From the NCBI GenBank assembly GCA_023101885.1, contig JALPQD010000125.1, positions 1,079,501 through 1,143,500 of the forward strand: a stretch of 64,000 bases of DNA. Direction: 5' to 3'. Position 1 is the first letter of the stretch. Every line of letters starts with the position of its first letter. The notes under the pieces are model-generated. The model was not told the DNA's origin. It searched no databases and saw nothing but the letters and a program-made list of their open reading frames with translations. This stretch comes from Typhlomys cinereus. Taxonomy: Eukaryota; Chordata; Mammalia; Rodentia; Platacanthomyidae. The position numbers were made by a program, and so were the translations under genes. Shown one piece after another: positions 31,917 to 45,153 of the stretch.

Positions 31917-34000
31917 ATCCTTAATGAAAGATTCAGAAATATCACCTGATTTGGGAGTATGTGATCTTCCTGGGTTAGGAGCTGGTATTGAGCACAGAGT
32001 TTTATGGATATTTTCTTAACATCATCTAATGTTTGGTCAGCCTGCACATGTTCAATTCATACTAACCCTTACTCTAATTTTGACTCTAATCTTTCAGCAT
32101 GCCTGCTCACTAAAAGGGGTGTCCACATAGCAAAAAGGTATTTATTCCATGTCAACAACTCTGAACCTTAATTGAAAATCAACAATTTGGTTCCTGCTGA
32201 TAATGAGTTACTTTATTTAATATAAAATCAAGTAGTATATTCAGAGCGAAAACAAAGGGAACTGAATGCCCTTGAGACATTTCTACCATATACTAAAGTC
32301 CAATACTTTACCTCAGGCTTTTGATGAGAACGTATGGGTCTTTACCATCCATGTGAAATCAGAACATCTGGGATGTAATTCGTTGGCAATCTACTTTTCT
32401 ACTTAATTACACTGTTTCATGCTATACCAACTTGTCACTGTGAAGTCTAATCTTAGACAATGTAAGAATATACCTTTGTTTACATTCCATTGTCGTTTGA
32501 GTTATTTTCAAACATAGTCTGATCTTACTTGTAATATACCTGAAATTCTGCTCATAGGATACATACTCAAGGTGACTTCCAAAGATTGCTAAGCTACTGT
32601 GTTGTGTGACTTCTTCGTTTTAGTTATCCCAATTCTTCCTCATCTTATATGCCAAGCTCTATAACTTTTAGTATACTTATACATTATGTAATTAATTAAT
32701 TATGTAATTAAGTAATGGGCTACAGACCACTTATGATGGCTGAAAGCAATGCCTATTTAATCATTTTAAAAATGGCGAAATAGTCAATCAATAGAGATAC
32801 TCAAACTGAAAAGTTCATGTATATTGCCAAAGGTAAAAAATAAGCTCTTTTAGAAAAATGTTGCAATAAAATGTTGCAGATTGAGATTGCAGTAAAAGAC
32901 AGAAATCTGGAGATCAGAAGCAGTTAGCATTGGCCAAATCTTTTGAATCATAATGGCAGGGATTTCTAGAGTGGGGATAATCAGAAAAGGGAAAAGAGAA
33001 CAGGAAGGGACAAATTAACGAAATTAAAATCTCAGCAGGAATTGGAAGCTGGTTGATGCAATCAGTGGCCTAAGAAGGCAGAGCTGGAAATGACTCGAAC
33101 CTTGTTGCTTTGAATGCTGCTGTGTTGATGTCAGCACAGAATCTGAGAAGCAGAGGTTGTTCTTCCCCTTGGAAGATGGTTGTTCTTCCCCTTGGAAGAT
33201 GGTCTGGAACAAGTCCCTCATGAACATTCTTTGAATTCTGCACATCTTGCTTTTATTAAGGAACTAAAACTTAATGTAATACTTCCGTAAGAGCCTGACC
33301 AGTACTAAAGTAAGAAAAAATTACTTGAATGAGGATGTTTTTCTCCTGCCTCCCACTTTCCAACATTGTTAGGTTACATAAATTAGCCTAGAAGTCAATC
33401 AATGCCTAAGTATATATTCATCCTGTAGACCCTCATAGGTATGCTTTGTTAGAAAGTCTGTCCAAGAAAGAACAAATCTGGGGTCTGCTGAGGAGATAAT
33501 GCAATAAAATATGCCTCTGAAAGGGAAATTTCAAACCTCAGCGCTTCATCTGCACAATAGCAACAGGGGCTGCTTAGCATTTGGGCTAATTGAGCTCGCT
33601 CTCTGATTCCAGAACCGAAACCTCCTAGGCTGCTGCGCTGTGCCAGCATTCATTAGCTATAATATGCTGGCTAACGTCTTCACAGGCCTGGAAGACCTGC
33701 TCAAGGGCTTCAGCGTAAACACACATGAAGGAAGACGTTCCAGAGGAAAACTTTCATCCTGGAGCTCTCAGTGGTTTGACTCACAAGCTTTGGAAAGACA
33801 GTGTCATTAGTGTCCCTTTTTCCTCCTACTCTCTTTATTTTTTTCTCTCATTTCAGAGGGTCATTTTTACCCATCGTATCTCTCCCATAACATGGTGAGC
33901 TGTACAGATGAAGTAAGATGCTTCCCAATGTGTTTGGTTCTGAACTGCAGAGGTAGGGATGGAAGACTATAAAACGAGATGCAGAAAAATTTAGCAGACT
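31917..34000. other. Unique stretch with a 23-bp tandem duplication and a candidate regulatory island
   Basis: A perfect 23-bp unit is repeated at 33155-33177 and 33178-33200. The part at about 33490-33720 has no repeat, moderate GC content and motifs such as 'gctaattgagctc' and 'cattagctataatatgctgg', and reads like old single-copy DNA. Confidence 0.35.
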
Positions 34001-34002
34001 GG

Positions 34003-34090
34003 GGGGGAGGGCAGTTTAGAGGTAGAGCCCTTGCTCAGCATGTGCAAGGACCTGGATTTCACCCCTGGCACTAGGGGAAGAAAAGAAATT
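34003..34090 (+). mobile_element. ID element
   Basis: 'gggcagtttagaggtagagcccttgctcagcatg' in sections and 'ctggatttcacccctggcac' are the ID box A and box B regions on the + strand. Confidence 0.8.
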
Positions 34091-35737
34091 AGTCAACAGC
34101 AAAAATGACACTCTTGCCCTTTTTTCATCATTACAGAGACTCCTTATCCTATGATCTTTTTGTCTCAGTTTCAGTTTGTGCATGCCACTTTTGGACATGA
34201 TCCTGTGTGTCTTCTTGACAAGAGGTAGACTCACTTGAAACACAATAGTTCAGGGTTTTGTATTCATGACAAGTAGATCCTATATCAATTCTAGACCATC
34301 ACTGTCTGATTCTTTACCAGTGCCCACATGACCTACATGTGAAGAAGGGTGCAAGGAATTGGGTAGTGTTGACATTACCTCCTATTCATGTCCCAGTTAT
34401 TTATAGTTCAGAGGGGTTTAGTTATCAGTAGAAGCAAAGAAAATGAAATAGCTCAGAAATGAAAATTAGAAAGCACTGTCATTGTCTGGAAAACTTCAGA
34501 TCAATGGTTTTAGATTTTCAGAACTTTTAGATAATCTCATTTCTCTTGTAAGCTTATGTACCAAGTTACATTGATCTGACACAATCAGCAGTTGCTTGGT
34601 TGAATTCCCTCTGTTTTGTTTGTCAAGCTATTTTTTTGGTTACAATTTGACTTCCTAAAAGGAGGAAAGACAAGTTTATCTTCTAAACCTGAAATAGATA
34701 CATTCTAAGGACAGATACAGTTCCACCCCCAATAAAACCCGATAGATGGAAGTTAATTTTCTTTACACATTAGTCATGTGAGCTTGACTTCTTTGAGCTC
34801 AGCTCTGAAACATGCATATACTCTTGATGTGCCAATGAAAATCAAATTTTCAAGCCTGCCAAACTGGGACAGTCTCGCAGCCATGTAGATGCAATTGGCA
34901 GCGAATGACACATTGTGAGACCACTAGGAGTTAGACAACCAGTGGTTTCCCCAGCACACCCGTCCTCTCTCTGGATCATCTTGTAGAGCCACTAGGACCT
35001 GGCTCTTGTTGATTTTTCTGAAGTTGGCCACCCAGGCAAGAACCTGGCAACATTTGACTATTCATAACTTGAAATTTTCCTGAACGTAGCGATCACTTGC
35101 TGGGTAAGCCTGCCCCGGCTACTATCAATGTAGCCTGGCAGTATTTAAGCAGGTTTTACCACGCCAGGCTGGTGACAGCAGCTTTCCACTCCCCATTTGT
35201 TCTGTGGCTTTCATAAATGAATGACTTCTGTCACATCTCCTCATCCTACAGTAAGCCAAGATTAGACGCCTGATGCCACTCCTTCCATTCATTGACTGGG
35301 GTAAGGTGGTCCATTTTTCAAAATAAATGATATTGTGTAGTTCTCAATACTATATTTCTTTTTGGCATGAGAGAGGGAAAAAAAGCCAATAAAATTACTC
35401 CTAAGTACTGCTTGCTGACACATGATCAACCATTTGTCCAGTGACCCAACATGTCACATCTTGTATGAGAATAGCACCTCTTGGCTGTCTTGAGGTCAGA
35501 CATGAAGCTGGAAGAATGTCCTCTAAGGAAGACATATGAGTCAAGATGCTCTAAGCTGGTCAACCTCAATTTTGTCTGCTTCAGATAAACATCATTTCCC
35601 ATCAGGGAACTCAAGACAAAAATCAACATTTAATTTCCTTGACTTTTTTTCATTTCTGGATTTCCAGGCTCTGGCAGTGGTAGACATTTCACTGACATGA
35701 TGAAACTCCATAAATATTTGTTGATCGGATTACTGAA
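34091..35737. other. Unique non-coding stretch, possible regulatory island 34800-35260
   Basis: No repeat named. Within it, at about 35100-35180, 'gcctggcagtatttaagc' and 'accacgccaggc' form an imperfect inverted arrangement. No coding potential recognised. Confidence 0.3.
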
Positions 35738-36044
35738 TGATAAAATATTTGTGTGTGTCTGTGTATGTGTGTGTGCACAAAGGTGTGGATGGGCGTTTAT
35801 AACTATGTGCAGAAGAAGGCACAGTGTGTTCCTGTGGAGGCCCAAGGGTGACATTGGGAATCATCCTGGATTGCTCTGCTTCCTTATTGCTTTGCTCTGG
35901 GGTTTCCCATTTGTGCTTTCAGGGCTGGAAGTGCAGCCCACTGCCATTTCTGCCTGGAGTATTTTTACGTGAGAACTGGGATCTGAACTCAGGTCCTTTT
36001 GTTTGTGAGGTAAAGGCTTATCCCCTGAGCCTTCTCTCTAGCCC
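35738..36044 (-). mobile_element. B2-superfamily SINE, full length, minus strand
   Basis: The GT-rich start (about 35750-35777) is the complement of the tail. 'ttacgtgagaactgggatctgaactcagg' in sections and 'gagccttctctctagccc' are the complement of the box B and box A head. Body words match 7980-8243. The predicted 91-93-codon + strand frames are antisense artefacts. Confidence 0.85.
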
Positions 36045-36224
36045 AATAAAGTTTTTCAGTAATAGATTTCTGTTCTTGATTTTGTTTTTCTTCCGTATAT
36101 GCTGACTTTCCCCTTTGCTATCTTTAAACTTTATCATCTCACCTTCATACTATAATGTCTTGACTTTATTACTGTTCTTAGAGGTATATGATAGAAAACT
36201 GCAATCATTAGGAATGTAGAAACT

Positions 36225-36420
36225 AGGCTGGCCGGATGGCTCAGTGGATAGAGACCTGTTTGAAAACTTGGCTATCTGAGTTCCGTACCTAAAAGACCAC
36301 ATGGTGGAAGGAAAACTGACTTCTGAAAGTTGTTCTTTAGCCTGTGTATGTACATGTGCACTCACTCTCTCTAACTCTCTCTCTCTAACAAGTAAAATAT
36401 ATTTAAAAAGAAATGTAAAA
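36225..36420 (+). mobile_element. B3-like (B2 superfamily) SINE
   Basis: 'aggctggccggatggctcag' and 'tatctgagttccgtacc', then 'accacatggtggaagg', 'aactgacttctgaaagttg' and 'tgtacatgtgcac', end in a CT run and an A-rich tail; this is the B3 order. Confidence 0.75.
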
Positions 36421-39223
36421 ACCATCATTAAAAGTTGAGTTACAATGCTGAAAGACCAGTCTAAGGCAGATGCTAAATGGTATGTGAGTGATAAGTACCA
36501 GTAGGCAGTATATTAGTCACAGACATTTTCTCTTTCTCATCCCCAAATGTAATAGGCAATGTAGTTAACCACATATTTACGTAGTGGTTCATGGGTTACG
36601 AGCCCTTTCATAAACGTTTTCCAATCTGATGCTTTTAAGAAATGAGTGAAGTATACTTTTGAAGATTGAATATAGTTTGTTAAGAGACACTGGGACTCTC
36701 CTACCTCTTGTCTTGTTCTCTAACCTTTATGTTTCTCAAATAGCAAGCCATCATTCTACCATTGCTGCTTCTCTAGGGCCAATTACCATCTTTTCTTACT
36801 TGGCTTTGAGTTCTCTATCTCTGTAAAACTTTTCTATTCATGATGGTGTCACTGATTTATATTTCTAAGACGAAGAACAAACAAAGACTAAAATTAGAGT
36901 TCATCATGACCTCACGTCATGAATAAAGTTAGAAGAGAGTGTGCAGATGTTTCACTGCACTTCTGCATTTGCTTACGTGCTAAAGATACAGCTCTGCTGT
37001 TTCTAGCATTATGAAACTTGGGGAGACTCAATTGTGTTATGAGTTCATTTGTTCTAATTCTTACTCAGAGTGGCTTTGTAAACTCAGATGCACAGAAAGA
37101 TCCTTAATTCCAAAATCATTGTCCTGGAAGTGAGGAAAAAAGTTTCCTGACATGGAATTTTTTGGCCAGGAAAAATATCTTCTTGGCAGACAAACCATGT
37201 TTATGTTCTGTTCTTTCCCATCTTGGGTTTTCATCACCTGTTTGACTAAAGCTTTGAAGTCTAGACTTGCCCAGATTCCCCAAATTGGTCATTTCTTACA
37301 TCACACTTATTTCTATGTCAGAGGCAACAAATTCCCTCCCATCTAACTTTCTTTTTCTTGGAAGACGAGCCATCTCTACCATTTAAATGAGGTTAAAATT
37401 GTAAACAAAGTTTAATAAAGACTTGTTCTGGCTTGGTTGTAGGCTTTCACACAGCACAGGGCTCTGAATGAGCAGACCAGGCTAGCACAGATGTGACCAT
37501 TCTGCCATCACAATGACAGGCACTTGGGAAGGATGCCTCTCTCCTGCCTGGGTCCTCATCTAGGTGTTTCTGCAAGCTCATGTTATCTACTAAGATGACT
37601 GCACTTCATTTATGTTTTGCTTGCAACCCATCTCGCCATCAGAGTAAGGACTATAAGTTTGAACTCTTAAATGCCTTGTCATTATCTTAAATGTTGCAAC
37701 TCCACAGCTGTAAATATATTTGTTTATAGCTCCCTGAAGTCTCTTTACTAACTTTTATTTCTCTAACTCTCCTTCCTAAGGCTTCTATGCCAAGTTCAAC
37801 AGACAAATGGAAGAAGACAGGAAATGTCTATTTTCAGAGGAGACAATTGCCTTGATAATTTCTTGAACTATGTGGGAAAGATCGCTGCAGCCTTCTGGCC
37901 CCAGCTTCCAAGACCTTGACAAGGAAACTGACTGCAAACTAATAATAATACAGAATAAAAAATTCAATTCTTTTCTTGAAAATATGTAACCAAGAAGAAA
38001 AATATTGGGTACCAACATAGTTTTAGATTTGAGTTTATTTTACTTTTTACAATATTTTGTTTCTAGAGCTCATCCATGACTCAGCATAACTAATTGGTGA
38101 AAGAAGATCCCATCCAGTCAGTCCCCAAACCATAACTCTCCCTACCTCATTTAGTTCAGGTTAACACTTTCCCCTACCTGGATTTAGGTTTATACACATG
38201 GCTGTTCCTCACTCTAATCTTCTACATGGTAGCAATGCTCAGATTGAAATTTTTTTCATGGTATCTCAAACTATTAAGTCCCAAATTACTTCTATGCATC
38301 GATGCATCCACATTGGTGTGAGCCCACAATCCATCCTCACTTCCTGCTGCTGCCCACAAAGGATTGCCCCCCCATATCCCTTGCTGTGCTAGAGCATAGG
38401 ATACTGCCTTTGCTAATGAAGTCTCTTCTCCCACACCCATAGGACATTTCCTTCACCTGAAACATTTTAATGTTTCTGAGGTTAATGAGTTCTACCACCG
38501 ATGACAAAAGAAGACTGCTGATTTCCAACCAAAGAATTTCATTTCATGGGTATGCAGGAAGTCAGACTGAAGAACTTGGGAAGTTCTGTTTATCTGAAGA
38601 TCATCTCAGTGAAGTTACTTACATTGATAGCACAACAAATAGATGATATTTATTTAAATGCATTTCCTTAGTTGTCCTGAAAATACCCCCTTGAAAAATT
38701 CTGTTACAAAGTAGCATTGAAATAAAAGATTACTGAGAATATAGAATGTTGACAGAGTTTGTCAAATCCAGCAGACTACGAATTATCAAAAAGAAGCACT
38801 AAACAACGTTTTTATCTAAATTCCAAGAAAAGCTACCTAGTTTCCTTTCTCTAAGGAGAAAGATACTACCAAAAATAAATGTATATGAAAACTTGGTTCT
38901 CTTTCATCAAAACCCTCAAAAATTATATTTTCAGTGTTAACAAAATCAAGAACACAAGTGTCAGCTATGGAAAGTCACATGATACTATATACACATATAA
39001 AAGTTACCAAGTGATTGAGAAAACTCCACTATTTGATCTTCGATATCTAAAAAAGCTAAGTTACAAGCTTAATGTGATGAAGAAAGTATAGAAATTTATG
39101 TAAGTAAAAGGTTTTATTCACTATTCATATCTTATGTTTGTGCTTCTTTTTTTCCTCCAGAGCTATTATTTGACTAAGCATATACTATTCCTCTGATGGC
39201 ATTTAAAATCAATGAAACTGGTG
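36421..39223. other. Long unique non-coding stretch
   Basis: No confident repeat. A diverged L2-like patch may lie near 37640-37750 ('catcagagtaaggactataag'). Short ORFs are uninformative. Confidence 0.35.
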
Positions 39224-39224
39224 T

Positions 39225-39345
39225 CATGGAATCCTTGAATCCTTATAGTAATGCTGTGAGATACATGCTTCAAGTAACAGAGCATTTGAACTTGAATCTT
39301 TGACCTCTGTGTCAAAGCTTTGACCATTGTATGCTTCTCCACTCT
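39225..39345 (-). mobile_element. MIR fragment
   Basis: 'aagtaacagagcatttgaacttgaatctttgacctctg' in sections and 'aagctttgaccattgtatgc' fit antisense MIR ('gatttgaacccaggtc...aagctctttccactatgc'). Confidence 0.5.
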
Positions 39346-39716
39346 TACCTACAGTTAATGTCATAATTGACTCTATTGATGATGCATTAACTGTGTTTTC
39401 TCAAGACTTGTGTGAACTACTAGGCTCAGTCACCAATAGGATAAGCCCGTGACTCTCAGAACACTTAGGCATTATCAGCTGAGCGAGTTCCTTTGGCAAT
39501 GTCAACTTTAAAAAAAAAAAAAAAGGCCATCAACTTTTGGGTTTTTTTCCCCCTACACCGTAAGGTATCCAAAAGATTACAGTTTTGTAATATATAAGAA
39601 GCTGTGTTCATGTCTTTCTCACTGGCACACATCTAGATGAATAATAAGCAATCAAAATGTTTATTGATGAATTAGTCTCCAGTCTTCAGAATAAAATTTA
39701 AGTAATTAGACTTTTG
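39346..39716. other. AT-rich unique sequence with an A-run
   Basis: A homopolymer A-run lies at about 39511-39524. Nothing else recognised. Confidence 0.35.
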
Positions 39717-39717
39717 G

Positions 39718-39937
39718 AGTTTTTAAACATTTTATTTATTTATTATTTATTTATTTATTTATTTTTATATTGTGTGATGAAGAGGGGATTTAAGCATGCC
39801 ACAGCGCATATGTGGGAGCCAGAGGACAATTTGTGGGAGTTAGTTCTCTTGCCATGTGGATTCAAGGGATCAAACTCAGATCTTCAGCTTAGTGACAAGT
39901 GCCTTTACCTACTGAATCATTATCAATGTACCAAAGC
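39718..39937 (-). mobile_element. B3-like SINE, minus strand
   Basis: The T/TTTA-rich start (39721-39765) is the tail complement. 'gtgggagccagaggacaatttg' then 'gtgggagttagttctcttgcc', 'gggatcaaactcagatc' and 'cctttacctactgaatcat' follow antisense B3. Confidence 0.8.
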
Positions 39938-41338
39938 CAAATGTTTATTAAAAAGTACAAAACAACTGGATTTATACTCTCATTCTATTATTCAAATATC
40001 AAATATATTCAAATATCAAAATGTCGTGATCTAGCACATTTAATTAAGACCACATCTTAATTACACTATCTTTATTTTGCCCCTGAGACATGAGATACTC
40101 ACTGAACTTCAGACACAGCAGCTGGACCAGACGCAGCAAGCAACACAGTCATGCTTCCTGCTCTTCATTCCTCCTCCATCTCCCCAGCATGTTCCCCCAC
40201 TGTTGGTGGGCATACGTCATTAAGTTCTTACTCTGAACCTGGTCACAAAAAGCAAGACATGGAGAAACCTATTTTAACAGACTGAATCTTCAGTTCTGAA
40301 TTACTAAGTATTGAATTCCAACCTTCAACAAAATACATTTAGCAGTGGTTTGTTTTCATATTCTAAAGAGCAATTGTGACAGTTTGGTCTTTCTCTCAAA
40401 ATAACTCAATGCTTTAGTAGGATAAAATTGGCAAAAATTAAACATGAAGCTTGTAACTATTTGGGCGTGAAAAGGAATGAATGCTGTAAACACAATCCGT
40501 TCTCGTGGCCAGAGAGACCTGACCTTTATTAGCTTTTGAAATTAAGAACTGTTTAACATCCAAGATTCTTATTTTTCTATCAGTAATATTAATACTTTAA
40601 AGTGGAAGTTGGAATAAAATATTCTTTCAGGGATCACCCCCAAAAAAGACAGCCTTGAAAAATCTTAAATTTTTCTTTCAAATTTTGACTTATCTAAATT
40701 TTAAACACCTAGCTTTAGCTTTATATCCCCTTATTTTGAGCTTTAACCACTATTTGGTATTTATGGAAAACAGCTCTAAGTTAATGAAAGAGAATATATA
40801 CCATTAAAAATCTATATGCCGATTAGATTTATAGAGCATAATTCAATAATTTTTTATAAAGCAATAAAAACACTTGCCAACTCATGAAAAACAACCATAT
40901 GTTTTGGTTTTAATAATGAAAATGTTTTATAAATAAGCTCCAATTATGGTCCACATTATTTAAAAAGCATTGAATCTGTCCCTCTTCCAAGTATGTTTTT
41001 TCCTTATTTTTGAGGCACCCTTAATAATTTACGTGCATATTTACAGTATTTCAAGATTTATTATTTTTAACCACAAAAAACGACAACATTCAATTTTTTC
41101 TATTTTAGTTTCCAGTACTGCTTAAAAAACATTTTTCAAGTTAAATGACTAACATATCAATTATGAAAATATTTTATCCTAAGAACTGCTTTCAACCATA
41201 GATTTCAAAGCAAATTAAATCATGGGCATAGATTTGTCTATCAAATTCAGGGACAGATTCATTCCCTGAATTAATATGTCCATTCAGATTATATGAAAAT
41301 AAAACTTTTAGTGCTTTTTATATATCCTATATCATTTA
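39938..41338. other. Very AT-rich unique sequence
   Basis: No gene or repeat recognised. A near-duplicate 'attcaaatatcaaa' word pair lies at about 39991-40020. Confidence 0.35.
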
Positions 41339-41339
41339 T

Positions 41340-41880
41340 ATACTGCCAGATTCTTTCTGGAAAGCAACTTGGTAGTACATATTAAAAGGTTTTTATCCTT
41401 TGACCAGCATCTACTATAGGATATAATTCACTAGGACTTATCAAAATTTCTTTATAAAAGTATTTATTACAGTGGTATTTATAAAAAAATGATAAATTGG
41501 AAATGTTATCAATGTCCAATAATGCAGATTTGGTTAAGTGACTTATGATCAATCCATTTGGTGCCAATTGAACAAACATTAAAATGAAAGGTTTTAAAGA
41601 ACACTCAATGCTATAGAGAAATGTTTTTAATACAATTTTTAATTTTAAAAAAACATAAAACTTTACATGCTCACTTTTAGCAGTATTAACAAATTAAAAT
41701 TATAGTCTGAATGCTAGGATGGACAGAACTCATCATGGAAGAAGAAAACATACCAAAATATTAATCTTGATTTTCTAAATGCTGTAATCACAAGAGATTT
41801 AATTTTTCTCCTTTATTTTTAGACTGTCTACAATAAATGATGTCATTTGTTTGTGATCAGAAAGATGTTATTTAAAATAA
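41340..41880 (+). mobile_element. Old L1 (L1M/HAL1-type) 3' region
   Basis: 'aaaaggtttttatcctttgacc', 'ttattacagtggtatttataa', 'ataaattggaaatgttatc', 'aatgtccaataatgcag' and 'ggttaagtgacttatgatc' correspond to the ORF2 3' end of old mammalian L1s. 'actgtctacaataaatgatg' follows, as in their 3' UTR. It is strongly decayed, with no open ORF2. Confidence 0.65.
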
Positions 41881-41984
41881 TATTACAAAGAGTCTAACAA
41901 AAAACTGCAACATTTAAATAAATATATTGAAGAAAATAGTTACTGAGATACTTATATGTAAATGAAAAAAGTAATCTTAAAGAC

Positions 41985-42135
41985 GTTTTGAAAAGAACAG
42001 GACACAAAGGTGGGTGAAGTGTCTGAGGAAGTGAGGAAAGTTCAGCGTGGTGTGGGAGAGGAGGAGAGGGTGGGAGGTGAATATGATTAGGATACACTGT
42101 TCACATGTACAAATAAAAACTTTTAAGATAAAAAA
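41985..42135 (+). mobile_element. L1 3' UTR end, rodent type
   Basis: 'aggacacaaaggtgggtgaag', the purine block 'gaggagagggtgggagg' and 'gaatatgattaggatacac' precede 'cacatgtacaaataaaaac', the L1 3' terminal signature. Confidence 0.65.
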
Positions 42136-43516
42136 AACTTCGTATAATATACTCCAATATTCATTAAATGCTCATATGAATGTTCAGAAAAAGAAGTCTC
42201 AAGGATATATTTAAAAATTTAAAAATTATGGAAATACAAATGCTTTGTATTACCTGAAGATTTATATTATCTTTAGACAAATTAACTGCATACTCTCATC
42301 AATGATATTTTAACAGATTTAGCTAATATTTGCATCCTGCCATACTAATGTAACATTTAAATTATATCAAAATGTAAATATTAGGAGGATGACATTTAAA
42401 ATATAAATAACATTCTTAGGCTTGTTATTTCCAATGGACTATTGTGAATGTGAATACAGATTGAAAGAGCTGAGGGTGAGGAGTTTGATCTTTTAACTTA
42501 TAAAAATTTGAAACACACTGAAGAGAGAAACATGACACATCTCTTTGCCCATCCAGATTGGATAAAACCTAACCTTTTGTCTCACATGCTACAAGCCTCA
42601 TGGAAAAAAAAATCAAACTACAGAATTTCCCTGCTCTCACCAGAGGAAGCCTCTATCCAGAATTGTAGCCATATTCTGCATAAGATTTTGCTGTTATAGT
42701 TTTTCAGTGTACATAGATATCCATAACCAAGTAGAAGCATTTAATGAAATTTAAGTTATTATAAACTTCAAAGTGTCTACATATCCTTTGCAAATTACTG
42801 TTTTGACCAACTCTTTCTTTCTGAGATGTATCCATGGAGATTGGTGTAGATATAATTCATTCAGCTTAAATATTTCATTCCATGCAATGTTTTTATAATG
42901 ATTTCTATTTCATACCTAATAGACATTTATGTTGATCCAATGTTCTAGTGAAGTCTTACACATGACATTTTAAACAATAAAAATTTCTTTTCTGATATTT
43001 CCAGACTAGCGGTATACTCAATTTCAACTATACTAGATATTGCCAAATTCCTTGCAAACAGGTTAGGAAACTGATGTTCTCCATACTAATACATAAGCAC
43101 ATGTGTGAGTACACACATATTTAGGTCACCTTCTGACCTCCTGGTAATGTTATTCACATCCATGCTAACTTTTTGTAACAAGTGCTGCAACTGTTCAATT
43201 TGGTCTGAACCATCCACCTTTCCCATGTGATTTATACTTTTCATTAACAAATCCGCCATCCTATTTTCACCTTTTCCCAAGTTTAATTTTTTTCTTTTCA
43301 TATATCATAAATGTTTTTAATATGTTGCATAGGTTAAAAAAATCTGTACTTTCACACATACATGTGTCTTCCATGTGCCTGCCCTTCTGCTCTCCTGGTC
43401 TATTTTTCTGTCTTTAACCAATATGCCAATATCTGGATTGCTGTACTTTTACAAGAAGGCTTCTACAATGAGTTTGCCTTTTTACTCTTCAAACTTGCAT
43501 TCACAATTTTTACATG
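42136..43516. other. AT-rich sequence, possibly antisense old L1 at 42820-43060
   Basis: 'gatataattcattcagc...atttcattccatgc...agacatttatgttgatcc' vaguely follows antisense old L1, but the match is too weak to call. Confidence 0.25.
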
Positions 43517-43517
43517 T

Positions 43518-43692
43518 GCCTATTTATTGGTGGGAAGAGGGGAGACATATACCATTGCATGTGTATGGAGATGACAGGAGAGTTTGCAGAAATCACTTAT
43601 CTCTTTCCACTATGCAGGTTCCAGGTATCAAACTCAGGTCTTTAGGCTTGGTAACAAGCGACTTTACCTCCTGCAAACCATCTTAGCAACTT
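43518..43692 (-). mobile_element. B3-like SINE, minus strand
   Basis: 'gtatcaaactcaggtctttagg', then 'cttggtaacaagcgactttacc' and 'tgcaaaccatcttagc' are antisense B3. The predicted + strand frame is an artefact. Confidence 0.75.
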
Positions 43693-45060
43693 GATAATTT
43701 TGATTCTTTATATCCTCGCTAACCTGAAGATCAGCTCAGGAAGAGAGCCCACTCTTTTGTGAGGAGCTACTCCTGACTGTGGTGTACTCAGAGAATGAGG
43801 ACAGAAGTGTGTCTTTGCTCCTGCACCTTCCTGACTTCTGAGTAATGTTACAAATTGAGTTGACAAAGTCCTAGAGAGTTAGCAACTCCTGCAGTATGGC
43901 TTTACCCAAATGCCCTTCATGAAAAAAGTTAACTTTTCAGTAAGGCAAATAGAATTGCATGAATAATTGGCAAGTTTTCCTGTAACTTTTTTTCCTCTCT
44001 TTCTTTCCATTCTACAAACATTCCAACATCCCCGCAACCTACTCAGCAAGTGATTGTCTACTTTTCAAAGAGTTCATTGGATTGTGGGCTGAGTAAACAG
44101 ATTTTTCTAACCCAAAGAAGTGTGCATAATTTACTCTATGGTCTAACAACTTCCAGAAGAGAGACCCAGAGAAATCTAATGTGAACAATTTAGCTAATTA
44201 AATTTTATCTGATTTTTAATAAAGCTAATCATTGAGTCACGTTAAAAGTAGCTTTCGTATTTAAAACAAAATAGACAGGAGGAAGGAAAAAAAAAAGATC
44301 AACCCCATATTTTACTTCTCACATTTAAGATTTTTCTCTGAAAGATTTTTCACCTAAAGCAATGACCAGTCTATAAGTGGGCATAAACAGTATGTATAAC
44401 TTATTAATTGAGTATATATTACTAATACCTAACTTTTGAACCCATGTTCCCTGGGTATAAATCCACTAATCATGTTACTACGTACCAAAACAAAGCAGAC
44501 TGAAATTTTGTTCTTATTATTACTGTTACTATTATTTTAATAACATACATTCTACCACAGGTCTCTGTTATTTTTCTTACATTATATGTCCAGAAAAAAA
44601 AAAGATGAACAGTCATTCCTGGACCAAAAACATGATGATAAGAGATAACAAACTTTAAGAGAGAGACAGTCTTCTTACTATTCCATTGAAATGTCCTTTC
44701 AGATCCCAGAGAAGCCAGCCCTGTGCCCAAAATCTCCTCCCCCCCCAAAAAAAAATCAGGATCACAGTTAAGGATGTCACCTGTGGGAACATCCAGTCTT
44801 TCTGACATTAATTGGCCTGTTTTTTTTTGTTTGTTTACTTTGGGACAATCACCAATAGTTCCAGGGATCTTATTTGCATGCATCTGAATATTTCCACTAT
44901 GGTAGAACACCTTGGAAAACGAAACCCACAACCAGAGGAAGCCAAAAAAGGTAAGAGGAAACTTGTGATCTTAATAGAGGGAAGGAAGATGGAAGGACAG
45001 AGCAGCAGAGCTATTTCAGAAACTTGGGCCTATTTGATGTGTCTCTTTTTAAACAAAACC
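43693..45060. other. Unique non-coding sequence
   Basis: No repeat family named. The 153-codon minus-strand frame at 44470-44931 contains no recognisable domain. Confidence 0.35.
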
Positions 45061-45087
45061 GCTTTCTTTCTTTCTTTCTTTTTTTCT

Positions 45088-45151
<64 letters not shown>

Positions 45152-45153
45152 TT
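45061..45153. repeat. (CTTT)n microsatellite
   Basis: About 90 bases of CTTT units with a few interruptions near 45081-45091. It accounts for the Phe-Leu-Ser repeat in the 163-codon open frame across it. Confidence 0.95.

Noticed and set aside
41340..41880. Coding L1 ORF2
   Set aside because: Reading frame is broken many times; only an old, decayed 3' region remains. The same applies to 62865-63525.
44470..44931. 153-codon open frame on the minus strand
   Set aside because: No domain, repeat or homologous motif recognised; length is within chance for AT-moderate unique DNA in 64 kb.
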